From contig JAFYNZ010000032.1 in NCBI GenBank assembly GCA_017547845.1, forward strand, positions 1 to 44,658: a stretch of 44,658 bases of DNA, given 5' to 3'. The DNA is from Muribaculaceae bacterium. GTDB lineage: Bacteria; Bacteroidota; Bacteroidia; Bacteroidales; Muribaculaceae. Below the pieces are notes generated by a model, which saw only the letters and a program-made list of their open reading frames with translations, ran no database searches and had not been told where the DNA came from. A program made the position numbers and the translations under genes. Within the stretch, counting starts at the first letter, position 1; every line of letters begins with the position of its first letter. Positions 25,936 to 34,724 of this stretch are shown one piece after another.

Positions 25936-27708
25936 TTAGAAGTTGTAGTTATATGCGATTGTGAAACCCTTGCTTGCAGGCACCCAACGGCAAACACCGC
26001 CTGAGCAGTTGTAGCCGGCACGTGTACGACCATAACCTACTTGGAAACGGTTGGCCTTGTAGGTGTAAGTCACCAATGCGCTATAGTAGTTGAGGTTGGT
26101 TTCACCTATATTATATGTATCAGTGATTGTGAACATCCAGTCAGGAGCAACAGAGAGCTCTACGAGACCTGCGATCCAGTCGCCACGGTCTTGTTTTGTC
26201 TGGAGGTATTGCATTTCCCAACGCAACTGACACTTCTTCGACATCTTCCATTGACCTTCGAGAACGAAGATGTTTGACTTCACCATGTCGCCATTGTGGC
26301 CGTGACCTTCTACGACAGCTTGGTTGTAATTCTGATAGAGGTAGAAGAGTGTGAGCGAGAGATTCTTAGTGAGCTTCTTATTGATTTCGATGTTGGCATC
26401 AGCATAGAATGTCTGTCCCATTTCCCAGAATGCTGCACCTGCACCATCTGATCCGATTACGTTTACAGGATTTGATGGATCAGGGTAGTTGCGATTGAGA
26501 CCTGCGATGTACGAACCTGATACGCGTACTTGAGTACCATAGCGACCGCCGAGTGGAGTTTTACGTTTGAAGTTGTAGCGCACTTCGCCTTGGAATGCCC
26601 ATTCACCGTCAGGCTGAGTAGCATAAGGATACATCGCTGCAAGAGCGTAGGTCTGAGTTGTTGTGAAAGCAGGCATGTGGTTGATAAATGAAGATACGCC
26701 CACCATTGAACGCTTAGAGCGGAAGCTCATGTTGTCGCTACGCTTAGCTTGGAGGAATGCACTGAAGCCCTTAGATGAGTATGTGGCAGAGAGCAATGCT
26801 GCTGTACCCGGACGGTAGATATAACCGTTGTCGGCATTAGGGTCACTGCTCTTTGTTGCAAATTCAGCAAGGATATTGAAGTTGCGAATGCGGAATTTAG
26901 TGCGAACGTCAAATGCTGCGATCTTGTTAGGGAGGTTGAGCTTGTAGTTCATGTCAGGAGTGAAGATATCTTCGTCACCTTCATACTTACCTACATAAGA
27001 GAAGCCCATAGACCAACCGAACTTAGGATTGAAGGCATTGCGGAAAGTCTCGTTGAAAGACCATTCCACATCACCACCCCAAACCCAAGAGTCGTTCCAG
27101 TCCCAATAGCGGCGTTGCTTACCACCGAGAGCAGTGAATGACAAGCCATCGATAGGATTGAGTTTGAGACGACCACCACGGATTGCGTTGTCTATACCGA
27201 GGCTACGCTCTTCGTATGAACGAAGCACGAGACCTGAGCCGAATTGTTGATAGAAGTCACCGACAGTGAGTTGAGCCCACTTGTAGCTACCTGTGGCCCA
27301 AATGTAAGGCACACCCCAACCCTTGAAGTCATTTTCGAAGCCAGGCAATGGCCATTCGGTCACTTGGAGACGCGCACCGACAGAGAGGTAAGGAGCGTTG
27401 AAAGTGAGGTCGAAGTAAGTGTTGTTCAACACCGGAGAGTCGTAAGTGCCTGTACCGATAGCTTCATCTTCGAACGGGATTAAGAACTCGGTCTGCACCG
27501 CACCATTGAGGCGAGACTTGCTGAAATAGTTGCAGAAAGGAGTCTGCTTAAACTTTTGCCAACCTGTCAACTCCGGTTGAGCAGCAGCTTCAGAGGCGAT
27601 AGAATCAGCTGAGATAAGCATTGGCTGAGACTCTGAAACAGTATTGGCCATGACCATAGGAGCGACTCCCATAGCGATGGCGCACAAAGTAAGATATCTA
27701 AGTTTCAC
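25936..27708 (-). CDS. DUF6029-family outer-membrane-barrel-like protein
   Basis: The 590-residue protein has a signal peptide (about 1-21, cleavage after VMA) and a long series of alternating aromatic/polar strands ending in Phe (AYNYNF), the pattern of an outer-membrane beta-barrel. It matches my memory of DUF6029, whose function is unknown. Near the C-terminus it carries GYNCSGGVCRWVPASKGF, a Cys-x4-Cys pair that could form a disulfide, plus single Cys residues near 62 and in KKCQLRW. It sits between tlpA-like and omp28-like genes, so a connection to envelope thiol redox is plausible but inferred. Confidence 0.85.
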   Translation of the reverse strand: MKLRYLTLCAIAMGVAPMVMANTVSESQPMLISADSIASEAAAQPELTGWQKFKQTPFCNYFSKSRLNGAVQTEFLIPFEDEAIGTGTYDSPVLNNTYFDLTFNAPYLSVGARLQVTEWPLPGFENDFKGWGVPYIWATGSYKWAQLTVGDFYQQFGSGLVLRSYEERSLGIDNAIRGGRLKLNPIDGLSFTALGGKQRRYWDWNDSWVWGGDVEWSFNETFRNAFNPKFGWSMGFSYVGKYEGDEDIFTPDMNYKLNLPNKIAAFDVRTKFRIRNFNILAEFATKSSDPNADNGYIYRPGTAALLSATYSSKGFSAFLQAKRSDNMSFRSKRSMVGVSSFINHMPAFTTTQTYALAAMYPYATQPDGEWAFQGEVRYNFKRKTPLGGRYGTQVRVSGSYIAGLNRNYPDPSNPVNVIGSDGAGAAFWEMGQTFYADANIEINKKLTKNLSLTLFYLYQNYNQAVVEGHGHNGDMVKSNIFVLEGQWKMSKKCQLRWEMQYLQTKQDRGDWIAGLVELSVAPDWMFTITDTYNIGETNLNYYSALVTYTYKANRFQVGYGRTRAGYNCSGGVCRWVPASKGFTIAYNYNF

Positions 27709-27763
27709 GATAACTTTGTATTAGTTAATGATGTTGATATAAGCTTATAGTATAAAACGACTC

Positions 27764-27792
27764 AAAGGCCTCTCCGTCAAAGAGAGACCTTT
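27764..27792 (-). terminator. Hairpin between tlpA-like gene and DUF6029 gene
   Basis: On the minus strand AAAGGTCTCTC and GAGAGGCCTTT form a stem with one mismatch around a 7-base loop, followed by GAGTCGTTTT. It may terminate part of the tlpA transcripts, so that the downstream genes are expressed at a different level or from their own promoter. Confidence 0.65.
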
Positions 27793-27810
27793 AATGGTCG
27801 TTAGTCGTGA

Positions 27811-28296
27811 TTACTCACCAATGATTTCGCGAATTTTTTCGATGATTTCTTCTTCGCTACCATCTGTGTAACCTTGGTGGCTCCAAACGATGTTGCCCTT
27901 ACCATCAACGATGAAAGTGTGAGGAGGGTTTTGTACACCCATTTGACGCTTAAATTCACCGTTAGGGTCGAGGACTACTTCGTATTCCCAACCTCTACCG
28001 TCGATAGTGGTTTTCACACGTTCAGCGTTTTGAGCTTCGTCGATGCTGACAACGATCAACTTCATGCCTGTCTCGTCTTGCCAATCAGGATAAACTTCGT
28101 GAATAGCCTTGAGCTCGCGTTGACATGGTTTGCACCATGTAGCCCAGAAACTGATTACGAAAGGCTTACCGTCATTGCTGAGTTCAGCAGTGTTGACAGC
28201 GTTACCGTCGACATCTTTGAGTTGCACTGATGGCAATTGAGCCAAAGAAGGCAATGCCATAACCAAAGCAATAATAGCTACTAAAAACTTTTTCAT
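27811..28296 (-). CDS. TlpA-like periplasmic thioredoxin
   Basis: This is a 161-residue exported thioredoxin-fold protein of the TlpA/ResA type. It has a signal peptide 1-19 (ALPSLAQ), the active site WATWCKPC (Cys55, Cys58) and a cis-Pro region in NPPHTFIVD. It probably reduces disulfides in envelope proteins or cytochrome apoproteins, receiving electrons from DsbD. It is the promoter-proximal gene of the leftward group (tlpA-like, DUF6029, omp28-like, dsbD) and is divergent from iorA. No full consensus promoter was found upstream. Confidence 0.93.
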   Translation of the reverse strand: MKKFLVAIIALVMALPSLAQLPSVQLKDVDGNAVNTAELSNDGKPFVISFWATWCKPCQRELKAIHEVYPDWQDETGMKLIVVSIDEAQNAERVKTTIDGRGWEYEVVLDPNGEFKRQMGVQNPPHTFIVDGKGNIVWSHQGYTDGSEEEIIEKIREIIGE

Positions 28297-28519
28297 AATG
28301 TTGATATGTTTAATTGGTTTATATTATCAATTTTGCATTTGGGGGTTAAAATTACAAAAAATCTTTCAATTACACATTCAAATTAAGCAACTAAATTAAT
28401 GCATTAACAATGCCTAATTCTTAATAGCCTAATTATCACGGAGTTAGAAATTATAAAATTTTAGCCGTTTAAACTATTTTAATTATAGACAAGAGAAATA
28501 TAAAAAAGTTACATCAAAA

Positions 28520-28551
28520 TTTGCTGATTTGTCAAATTTGCACTATTTTTG
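28520..28551 (+). promoter_or_regulatory. Promoter of iorAB and aminotransferase
   Basis: TTTG (28520-28523) is followed after 20 bases by TATTTTTG (28544-28551), a complete Bacteroidetes consensus. It places the transcript start near 28556 and excludes a translation start at 28529. Confidence 0.78.
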
Positions 28552-28585
28552 TAGTCAGAAATCAATATCTAAATCTAATATTCCA

Positions 28586-30187
28586 ATGAGCTCTAAAAAA
28601 CTATTGTTAGGAGACGAAGCGTTGGCACTCGGTGCTATCAACGCAGGTTTGTCAGGTGTATACGCCTACCCAGGTACTCCTTCTACAGAAATTACAGAAT
28701 TTATCCAAGTAAACAAAGTTGCACGTGAACGTGGAATCCACAGTCACTGGTCATCAAACGAAAAGACTGCTATGGAGTCTGCTCTCGGTATGTCTTTCTG
28801 TGGCAAGCGTGCTATGGTCTGCATGAAGCACGTCGGTATGAACGTTGCAGCAGACGGTTTCGTTAACTCAGCGATGACAGGTGCTAATGGTGGTCTTGTG
28901 GTAGTAGCTGCAGACGACCCTTCAATGCACTCTTCACAAAATGAGCAAGACTCTCGCTTCTATAGCCACTTCGCTCTCGTGCCTGCTTTGGAACCAAGCA
29001 ACCAACAAGAAGCTTACGACATGGCTGCTTACGGTCTTGAACTCTCAGAAAAGTTCCGCATCCCTGTGCTCCTTCGCATGGTGACTCGCTTGGCTCACTC
29101 TCGTGGTGTGGTCGAAGTTGCAGACGAGCCTGCTAAGGAAAACGAGCTTTCTTACCCACAAAACACTCGTCAATGGGTATTGATGCCGGGTAACTCTAAG
29201 GTGCGTTACAAACAACTCATCCAAGACTGGGACAGCTTCATCGAAGCATCTGAAAACTCACCATTCAACAAGTACATCGACGGTGCAGACAAGTCTAAGG
29301 GTATCATCGTAAATGGTATCGCTTACAACTACTTGATGGAAAACTATCCTGAAGGTTGCCCATTCCCTGTATTGAAGGTGTCGCAATATCCTCTCCCAAC
29401 TAAGTTGGTGAAGAAGATGGCAGAAGAATGTGAGTCTATCCTCATCGTTGAAGAAGGTCAACCATTCATCGAAGAAAAGCTTCGCGGTCTTCTCGACAAC
29501 GGCATTAAGATCTATGGTAAGTTGACAGGCGAACTCCCACGCACAGGCGAATTGACTCCTGACAGCGTACGCCAAGCAGTAGGTCTCGCTCCTATCGAAC
29601 ACGAAGTAGCAAGCCAAGTCGTAATGCCACGTCCTCCAGCATTGTGCCAAGGTTGCGGTCACCGCGATGTATATGGTGCTCTCAACGACGTGATGAAGGA
29701 ATACGAAAATCCTAAAGTATTCGGTGATATCGGTTGCTACACACTCGGCTGGCTCGCTCCATTCAACGCTATCGACGCAGTAGTCGACATGGGTGCATCA
29801 ATCACAATGGCTAAGGGTGCGGCTGACGCAGGTCAACATCCATCAGTGGCTATCATCGGTGACTCTACATTCACTCACTCAGGTATGACAGGTCTGCTCG
29901 ATGCTATCAACGAAAACTCTCACATCACAGTCATCATCAGCGACAACTTGACAACAGGTATGACCGGCGGTCAGGATTCACAAGGTACAGGCAAGATCGA
30001 AGACATCTGCCGTGGTCTCGGTGCAGCTCCTGAACACGTTCGCACTATCGACTCGTTGCCAAAGAACCACGACGACATGATGAAGCTCTTCCGCGACGAA
30101 TTCGAATACAAAGGCTTGTCAGTGATCATCGCTCGCAGAGAATGTATCCAGACAGCACGTCGTCACGCATCAGCTAAGAAAAAATAA
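28586..30187 (+). CDS. iorA: Indolepyruvate:ferredoxin oxidoreductase, alpha subunit
   Basis: This enzyme oxidatively decarboxylates aryl-pyruvates to aryl-acetyl-CoA with ferredoxin, or works in reverse. From ATG 28586 (MSSKKLLLGDEALALG) it is 533 residues. An N-terminal pyrimidine-binding-like domain has YAYPGTPSTEITE. The TPP domain carries CQGCGHRD (Cys354, Cys357), GDIGCYTLG and GDSTFTHSG...ISDN. The protein stops at RRECIQTARRHASAKKK, where archaeal IorA continues into a two-cluster ferredoxin domain; that domain is absent. The frame is open to 28529, but the promoter overlaps that extension. iorB follows after 33 bases. Confidence 0.94.
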   Translation: MSSKKLLLGDEALALGAINAGLSGVYAYPGTPSTEITEFIQVNKVARERGIHSHWSSNEKTAMESALGMSFCGKRAMVCMKHVGMNVAADGFVNSAMTGANGGLVVVAADDPSMHSSQNEQDSRFYSHFALVPALEPSNQQEAYDMAAYGLELSEKFRIPVLLRMVTRLAHSRGVVEVADEPAKENELSYPQNTRQWVLMPGNSKVRYKQLIQDWDSFIEASENSPFNKYIDGADKSKGIIVNGIAYNYLMENYPEGCPFPVLKVSQYPLPTKLVKKMAEECESILIVEEGQPFIEEKLRGLLDNGIKIYGKLTGELPRTGELTPDSVRQAVGLAPIEHEVASQVVMPRPPALCQGCGHRDVYGALNDVMKEYENPKVFGDIGCYTLGWLAPFNAIDAVVDMGASITMAKGAADAGQHPSVAIIGDSTFTHSGMTGLLDAINENSHITVIISDNLTTGMTGGQDSQGTGKIEDICRGLGAAPEHVRTIDSLPKNHDDMMKLFRDEFEYKGLSVIIARRECIQTARRHASAKKK

Positions 30188-30220
30188 TCACTACCATAAA
30201 CACAAAAACACAGATTAACA

Positions 30221-30811
30221 ATGAAAATAGATATAGTATTGGCAGGTGTGGGTGGTCAAGGTATCCTCTCAATTGCAACAATTCTCGGTGCAGCTGCCTT
30301 AAAAGAAAACTTATATATCAAGCAAGCTGAAGTTCACGGTATGAGCCAGCGTGGTGGTGATGTACAGTCCAACCTCCGCATCAGCTCTGAGCCTATCGCA
30401 AGCGACCTTATTCCACAAGGCGGTGCCGACCTCATCGTGTCGCTCGAACCAATGGAATCACTCCGCTACATCCCTTACCTCAGCAAGAGCGGTTGGATCG
30501 TGACAAACACAGCTCCTTTCATCAACATTCCTAACTATCCTGAAATGGAAACTGTGACTGCAGCTCTCGACGCTTGTCCAAATGTTGTAGCGTTCAACAT
30601 GGATGATATGGCAAAGGAAGTGGCTTCTCCACGTACATCAAACATGGTGCTCCTCGGTGCTGCTGCTCCATTCCTTAACATCGAAATCGAAAAGATTGAA
30701 GATGGTATCAACACTATCTTCGGTGCTAAGGGCGAAGCTATCGTAGAGATGAACATCAAGGCATTCCGTGCCGGTCTTGAATACACTCAAAACCTTCTTA
30801 AATCAAGATAA
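30221..30811 (+). CDS. iorB: Indolepyruvate oxidoreductase, beta subunit
   Basis: This is the gamma-type (POR_N/2-oxoacid oxidoreductase gamma) subunit partner of IorA, 196 residues. It has the opening motif GVGGQGILSIATILGAAAL and SQRGGDVQSNLRIS, both typical of the family. It lies directly downstream of iorA and 3 bases upstream of an aminotransferase gene, consistent with transamination of aromatic amino acids feeding the aryl-pyruvate substrate. Confidence 0.94.
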   Translation: MKIDIVLAGVGGQGILSIATILGAAALKENLYIKQAEVHGMSQRGGDVQSNLRISSEPIASDLIPQGGADLIVSLEPMESLRYIPYLSKSGWIVTNTAPFINIPNYPEMETVTAALDACPNVVAFNMDDMAKEVASPRTSNMVLLGAAAPFLNIEIEKIEDGINTIFGAKGEAIVEMNIKAFRAGLEYTQNLLKSR

Positions 30812-30814
30812 GAT

Positions 30815-32119
30815 ATGTTTCCAATCACAAAAGACAGACTTGAAGCTTCAATCAGCAAATTGGCTATCGCTGATGTAACTACAGCAACTATCCGTCAGAT
30901 TTGCTCGCTTGCAGCAGGCCTTGAAGAGGAAGCTCAAGAGAAATTTGTGCACCTCGAAATCGGTAACCCGGGTCTACCAGCTATTAATATAGGTGTAGAA
31001 GCTGAGTGTGCTGCCCTCCAAAGTGGCATCGCCAACCAATACCCAAACATTGGCGGTATCCCTGCTTTGAAGGACAACGGATCAAAGTTCCTCAAGGCAT
31101 TCCTTGACATCGATGTTCCGGGCCGTTGCATCGTGCCTACAGTGGGCTCAATGCAAGGCAGCTTCACAGTGTTGATGCTCATGGCTCAACGCGACCCTAA
31201 AAAGGACTCTATCGTCTTCATCAATCCGGGCTTCCCTGCTACACACAACCAAGCTAAAATCCTCGGTCTCAAAGATGAGTCATTCGACATCTACGAATAT
31301 CGTGGCAAGAAGCTTGAAGACAAGCTCGAAAGCGTTCTCAGCAAAGGAAACGTCACAGCGTTGATCTATAGCAACCCTAACAACCCTGCTTGGACCAACC
31401 TCACAGAAGAAGAACTCGAAATCATCGGCCGCATGGCGACTAAGCATGACGTGATCGTGCTTGAAGACCTTGCTTACCTGGGCATGGACTTCCGTCAAGA
31501 AATGGGCAAGCCATACGAAGCTCCATACGTTCCTACAGTGGCTAAATACACCGACAACTACATTCTCTTCGTGTCGGCGTCTAAGATATTCAGCTACGCA
31601 GGTCAACGCATCGCAATGGTGTGCATGAGCCCTGCTGTCTACGATCGCAAGTATGAATTCTTCGAAAAATTCTACGAAATGCCTGCTCTCGGTGACGCAT
31701 ATATCTTCGGTATCCTCTACACTGCATCATCAGGTACAGCTCACTCAGCACAATACGCTATGGCTGCAATGATGGGTGCTGCTATCGAAGGTAAGCTCAA
31801 CTTCATCGAAGAATGTAAGGAGTATGCTCGTCGTGGCGAAATCACTCGTAAGATGTTCCTCGACAATGGTTTCCACATCATCTACGACATCGACGGCGAT
31901 AAGCCTATCAGCGACGGTTTCTTCTTCACAGCCGGCTACAAGGACCTCACTGGTGGCGAACTTCAGAAGGAATTGATGCGCTACGGCATCTCTTCTATCT
32001 CACTCCACTGCACAGGTTCGGATCAAGAAGGTATCCGTGTCTGCGTATCAATGCTCAACAACGACGAGACATTCGCTGCTCTCAACGATCGTCTTAAAGC
32101 ATTTAACGCTGACCATTAA
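30815..32119 (+). CDS. Class I/II PLP aminotransferase (probably aromatic)
   Basis: This fold-type I aminotransferase has 434 residues. PLP-binding features are YSNPNNPAWTNLTEEE, VLEDLAYLGMDFR and Lys257 in FVSASKIFSYAGQR. The three-base gap to iorB places it in the iorAB operon. It probably interconverts aromatic amino acids and aryl-pyruvates. The direction is open: Bacteroidales can use IOR for assimilation of aryl acids as well as for degradation. A terminator follows. Confidence 0.87.
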   Translation: MFPITKDRLEASISKLAIADVTTATIRQICSLAAGLEEEAQEKFVHLEIGNPGLPAINIGVEAECAALQSGIANQYPNIGGIPALKDNGSKFLKAFLDIDVPGRCIVPTVGSMQGSFTVLMLMAQRDPKKDSIVFINPGFPATHNQAKILGLKDESFDIYEYRGKKLEDKLESVLSKGNVTALIYSNPNNPAWTNLTEEELEIIGRMATKHDVIVLEDLAYLGMDFRQEMGKPYEAPYVPTVAKYTDNYILFVSASKIFSYAGQRIAMVCMSPAVYDRKYEFFEKFYEMPALGDAYIFGILYTASSGTAHSAQYAMAAMMGAAIEGKLNFIEECKEYARRGEITRKMFLDNGFHIIYDIDGDKPISDGFFFTAGYKDLTGGELQKELMRYGISSISLHCTGSDQEGIRVCVSMLNNDETFAALNDRLKAFNADH

Positions 32120-32146
32120 TCGTGATTATCAATCCATGAGATAAAC

Positions 32147-32182
32147 GAGGTCGGGTGGCATTAACGTGCTGCGCGACCTCTT
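32147..32182 (+). terminator. Terminator after the ior operon
   Basis: GAGGTCG (32147-32153) pairs with CGACCTC (32174-32180) with further pairing inside, followed by TTATTAATAA. The downstream CoA-transferase gene therefore probably has its own promoter in 32183-32246, which I could not define. Confidence 0.75.
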
Positions 32183-32246
32183 ATTAATAACACTTCAGGG
32201 AGACACCGCACTCCAAGCGACTCCCTCCTAACACCTTATATAATAT

Positions 32247-33545
32247 ATGAAAGTAAACTATTGCTCGGCTGCAGAGGCCGTGAAATTGATAAAAAGTGGC
32301 GACCACGTTTATATCCAAGGTAGTACATCAGTGCCTGAAGTGCTCTGTGCTGCTCTTGCAGAGCGTGGTAGCGAACTTCGCGATGTGACTCTCTATCAAG
32401 CATTTGCTGTCACAAAGGGTGAAGCTCCTTACTGCCGTCCTGAGTTTAAGGACTCTTTCAATGTCAACACATTCTTCGTGGCTAACTCAGTGAGAAAATG
32501 GATTGACGAAGGTTATGGTTCAACTACTCCTCGCTTCTTGGGTGAAGTGCCAGCATTGTTCCGCGATGGTTCATGCCCTGTCGATGTAGCGATGATCAAC
32601 TGCTCATTGCCTGACGAAAACGGATATGTCAGCTATGGTGTATCAGGCGACCTCGCATTCTCTGCTGTGGAATGTGCCAAGATCGTTATCGCTCAGATCA
32701 ACCCTCACATGCCTTACTCTTACGGCGACCCTGTGATCCACATCTCTAAACTCGCAGCAGCTGTCGAAGTGGACGATCCATTGGTAGAAGTGCCTACAGC
32801 TATCCCAACTGAAAAGGAAATCAAAATCGGTGGCTACATCGCTGAATTGATTCCAGACGGCGCTACACTCCAAATCGGCGTAGGTGGTATTCCTAACGCT
32901 GTGGTACGCGCACTTTCCAACCACAAAAACCTCGGTCTCCACACAGAAGCGATGACCGACGGTGTGCTCCCATTGCTCGAAAAAGGTATTATCGACAATA
33001 GCCAGAAGAAGATTTATCCGGGTCAATCAGTTGCATCACTTGCACTCGGTTCACGCCAACTCTACGACTACATGGACCACAACAAGGACATCGTGTTCCG
33101 TGACGTAGCTTGGACCAACGACCCATTCATCATCGCTCAAAACCCTAAGGTGATGTCAATCAACTCTTGCCTCGAAATCGACCTCACAGGTCAGATTTGT
33201 GCAGACTCTATCGGCACCAAGATTTTCTCAGGTATCGGTGGCCAACACGACTTCGTCTATGGCTCATCTCGTAGCGAAGGTGGTATCTCATTCCTCGCAA
33301 TGCTTGCTACTACCAACAAGGGTCTCAACAAGATTAAGCCGGTGCTTACTCCGGGCGCAGGCGTCGTGACTACACGCTTCCAGACACACTACATCGTAAC
33401 TGAGTATGGTGCAGTCAACCTTCGCGGTAAGAGCCTTGCAGAACGCGCTAAATTGCTCATCAGTGTTGCTGCTCCTGAGTTCCGTGAAGAGCTCGACCGT
33501 GCAGCCGCAGAACGCTTCGGCTACGCTTACCTCAAGCTCAAATAA
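32247..33545 (+). CDS. Acetyl-CoA hydrolase/CoA-transferase family protein
   Basis: This two-domain CoA-transferase of the acetyl-CoA hydrolase/4-hydroxybutyrate CoA-transferase family has 432 residues. It has the glycine-rich GVGGIPNAVVRAL, the likely catalytic Glu234 in HTEAMTDGVLP and the C-terminal EYGAVNLRGKSLAERA. It moves CoA between acetyl-CoA or another acyl-CoA and a carboxylate such as acetate, butyrate or propionate; the acceptor is not decided by sequence. It may convert acyl-CoA products of the neighbouring oxidoreductases to free acids. Confidence 0.9.
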   Translation: MKVNYCSAAEAVKLIKSGDHVYIQGSTSVPEVLCAALAERGSELRDVTLYQAFAVTKGEAPYCRPEFKDSFNVNTFFVANSVRKWIDEGYGSTTPRFLGEVPALFRDGSCPVDVAMINCSLPDENGYVSYGVSGDLAFSAVECAKIVIAQINPHMPYSYGDPVIHISKLAAAVEVDDPLVEVPTAIPTEKEIKIGGYIAELIPDGATLQIGVGGIPNAVVRALSNHKNLGLHTEAMTDGVLPLLEKGIIDNSQKKIYPGQSVASLALGSRQLYDYMDHNKDIVFRDVAWTNDPFIIAQNPKVMSINSCLEIDLTGQICADSIGTKIFSGIGGQHDFVYGSSRSEGGISFLAMLATTNKGLNKIKPVLTPGAGVVTTRFQTHYIVTEYGAVNLRGKSLAERAKLLISVAAPEFREELDRAAAERFGYAYLKLK

Positions 33546-33582
33546 TCAACGTATAGTTCAAAATAACACTCCCTATACAAAG

Positions 33583-33610
33583 AACGCTCGACCATTCCGG
33601 CCGAGCGTTT
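33583..33610. terminator. Bidirectional terminator between CoA-transferase and galE
   Basis: AACGCTCG (33583-33590) pairs perfectly with CGAGCGTT (33602-33609) across an 11-base loop. T-rich sequence lies on the plus side. It serves the convergent genes on both strands. Confidence 0.8.
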
Positions 33611-33679
33611 ACTTTATGACTTTGATACAATCTCGTATTGCATCGCATGAGCTTCAATTCTTGCCTTGGGCGGCAATGG

Positions 33680-34705
33680 CTATTTGTTTTGGAGGTGGAG
33701 TTGCCAGGCCCAGGCGTGGCGCATGGTGTCTTCGATAGGCATTTCTGCACGCCAACCGAGGACGGTGTTGGCCTTTGTCGGCTCTGCCCAGATTTGCTCT
33801 ATATCGCCTGCACGACGCTCTCCTATGACGTATGGCACTGCGACACCGGTAGCGCGTTGGAATGCGTCGATAAGTTCGAGCACCGAGAGTCCACGACCTG
33901 TGCCAAGGTTGAATACCTCTACGGCTTCTGTCTGGTCGTTCTCAAGCATGCGTCTCATCGCTACGACATGAGCCTTTGCCAAGTCGACCACATCGATGAA
34001 ATCGCGAATGCAAGAGCCGTCGGGAGTGTTGTAGTCATTGCCGAAGACTGTGAGTTGCTTGCGGATACCGGCAGCAGTCTGTGTGAGGTAAGGTATAAGG
34101 TTGTTGGGCACTCCGTTGGGCAACTCCCCTATCAATGCCGATGGATGAGCTCCTACGGGGTTGAAATAGCGTAAAATGATGCTCTTAATCGCTGCTCCCG
34201 AACGGATATAGTCGTTGATAATCTCTTCGGAAATCTGCTTGGTGTTGCCGTAGGGTGATGTCGCCACCTTGATAGGTGCTGTCTCGTCGATAGGGTTGAC
34301 ATCGGGCTCACCATAGACAGTGCATGACGATGAGAAGACGATGCCTTTGACGCCGTAGTGTGGCATCATGTCGAGCAGATTGATGAGCGACACGAGGTTG
34401 TTGCTATAGTATTTGAGAGGTTTCTCCACCGACTCTCCGACAGCCTTAGACGCTGCAAAGTTGATGATACCTTTGATGTCGCTATGAGCCTCGAAAAGGG
34501 CGTTGAGCGTCGTTTTGTCGCACACATCACCCTCTACAAACGCCGGGCGAATACCTGTGATTTGCTCAATGCCGTCGAGCACACCGATGTTGGAGTTGGA
34601 AAGGTTGTCGATGATGACCACCTCAAAGCCTGCGTTCTGAAGTTCTACCACTGTGTGGCTGCCTATATAACCTGTGCCACCTGTGACAAGTATCTTTGTT
34701 GCCAT
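33680..34705 (-). CDS. galE: UDP-glucose 4-epimerase
   Basis: This short-chain dehydrogenase-type epimerase interconverts UDP-glucose and UDP-galactose. The 341-residue protein has the NAD motif GGTGYIGSH near the N-terminus, FSSSCTVYGEP, the catalytic YGNTK in ATSPYGNTKQISE, and the C-terminal HAWAWQ. It is the last gene of a leftward run, 19 bases after a nucleotidyltransferase gene, which suggests joint supply of nucleotide sugars for surface glycans. Confidence 0.95.
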   Translation of the reverse strand: MATKILVTGGTGYIGSHTVVELQNAGFEVVIIDNLSNSNIGVLDGIEQITGIRPAFVEGDVCDKTTLNALFEAHSDIKGIINFAASKAVGESVEKPLKYYSNNLVSLINLLDMMPHYGVKGIVFSSSCTVYGEPDVNPIDETAPIKVATSPYGNTKQISEEIINDYIRSGAAIKSIILRYFNPVGAHPSALIGELPNGVPNNLIPYLTQTAAGIRKQLTVFGNDYNTPDGSCIRDFIDVVDLAKAHVVAMRRMLENDQTEAVEVFNLGTGRGLSVLELIDAFQRATGVAVPYVIGERRAGDIEQIWAEPTKANTVLGWRAEMPIEDTMRHAWAWQLHLQNK

Positions 34706-34724
34706 AGCCTACTCTCCTACTCGA

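Noticed and set aside
28529-28585. Upstream start of iorA adding 19 residues
   Set aside because: The extension overlaps the -7 promoter element; family homologues begin near MSSKKLLLG.
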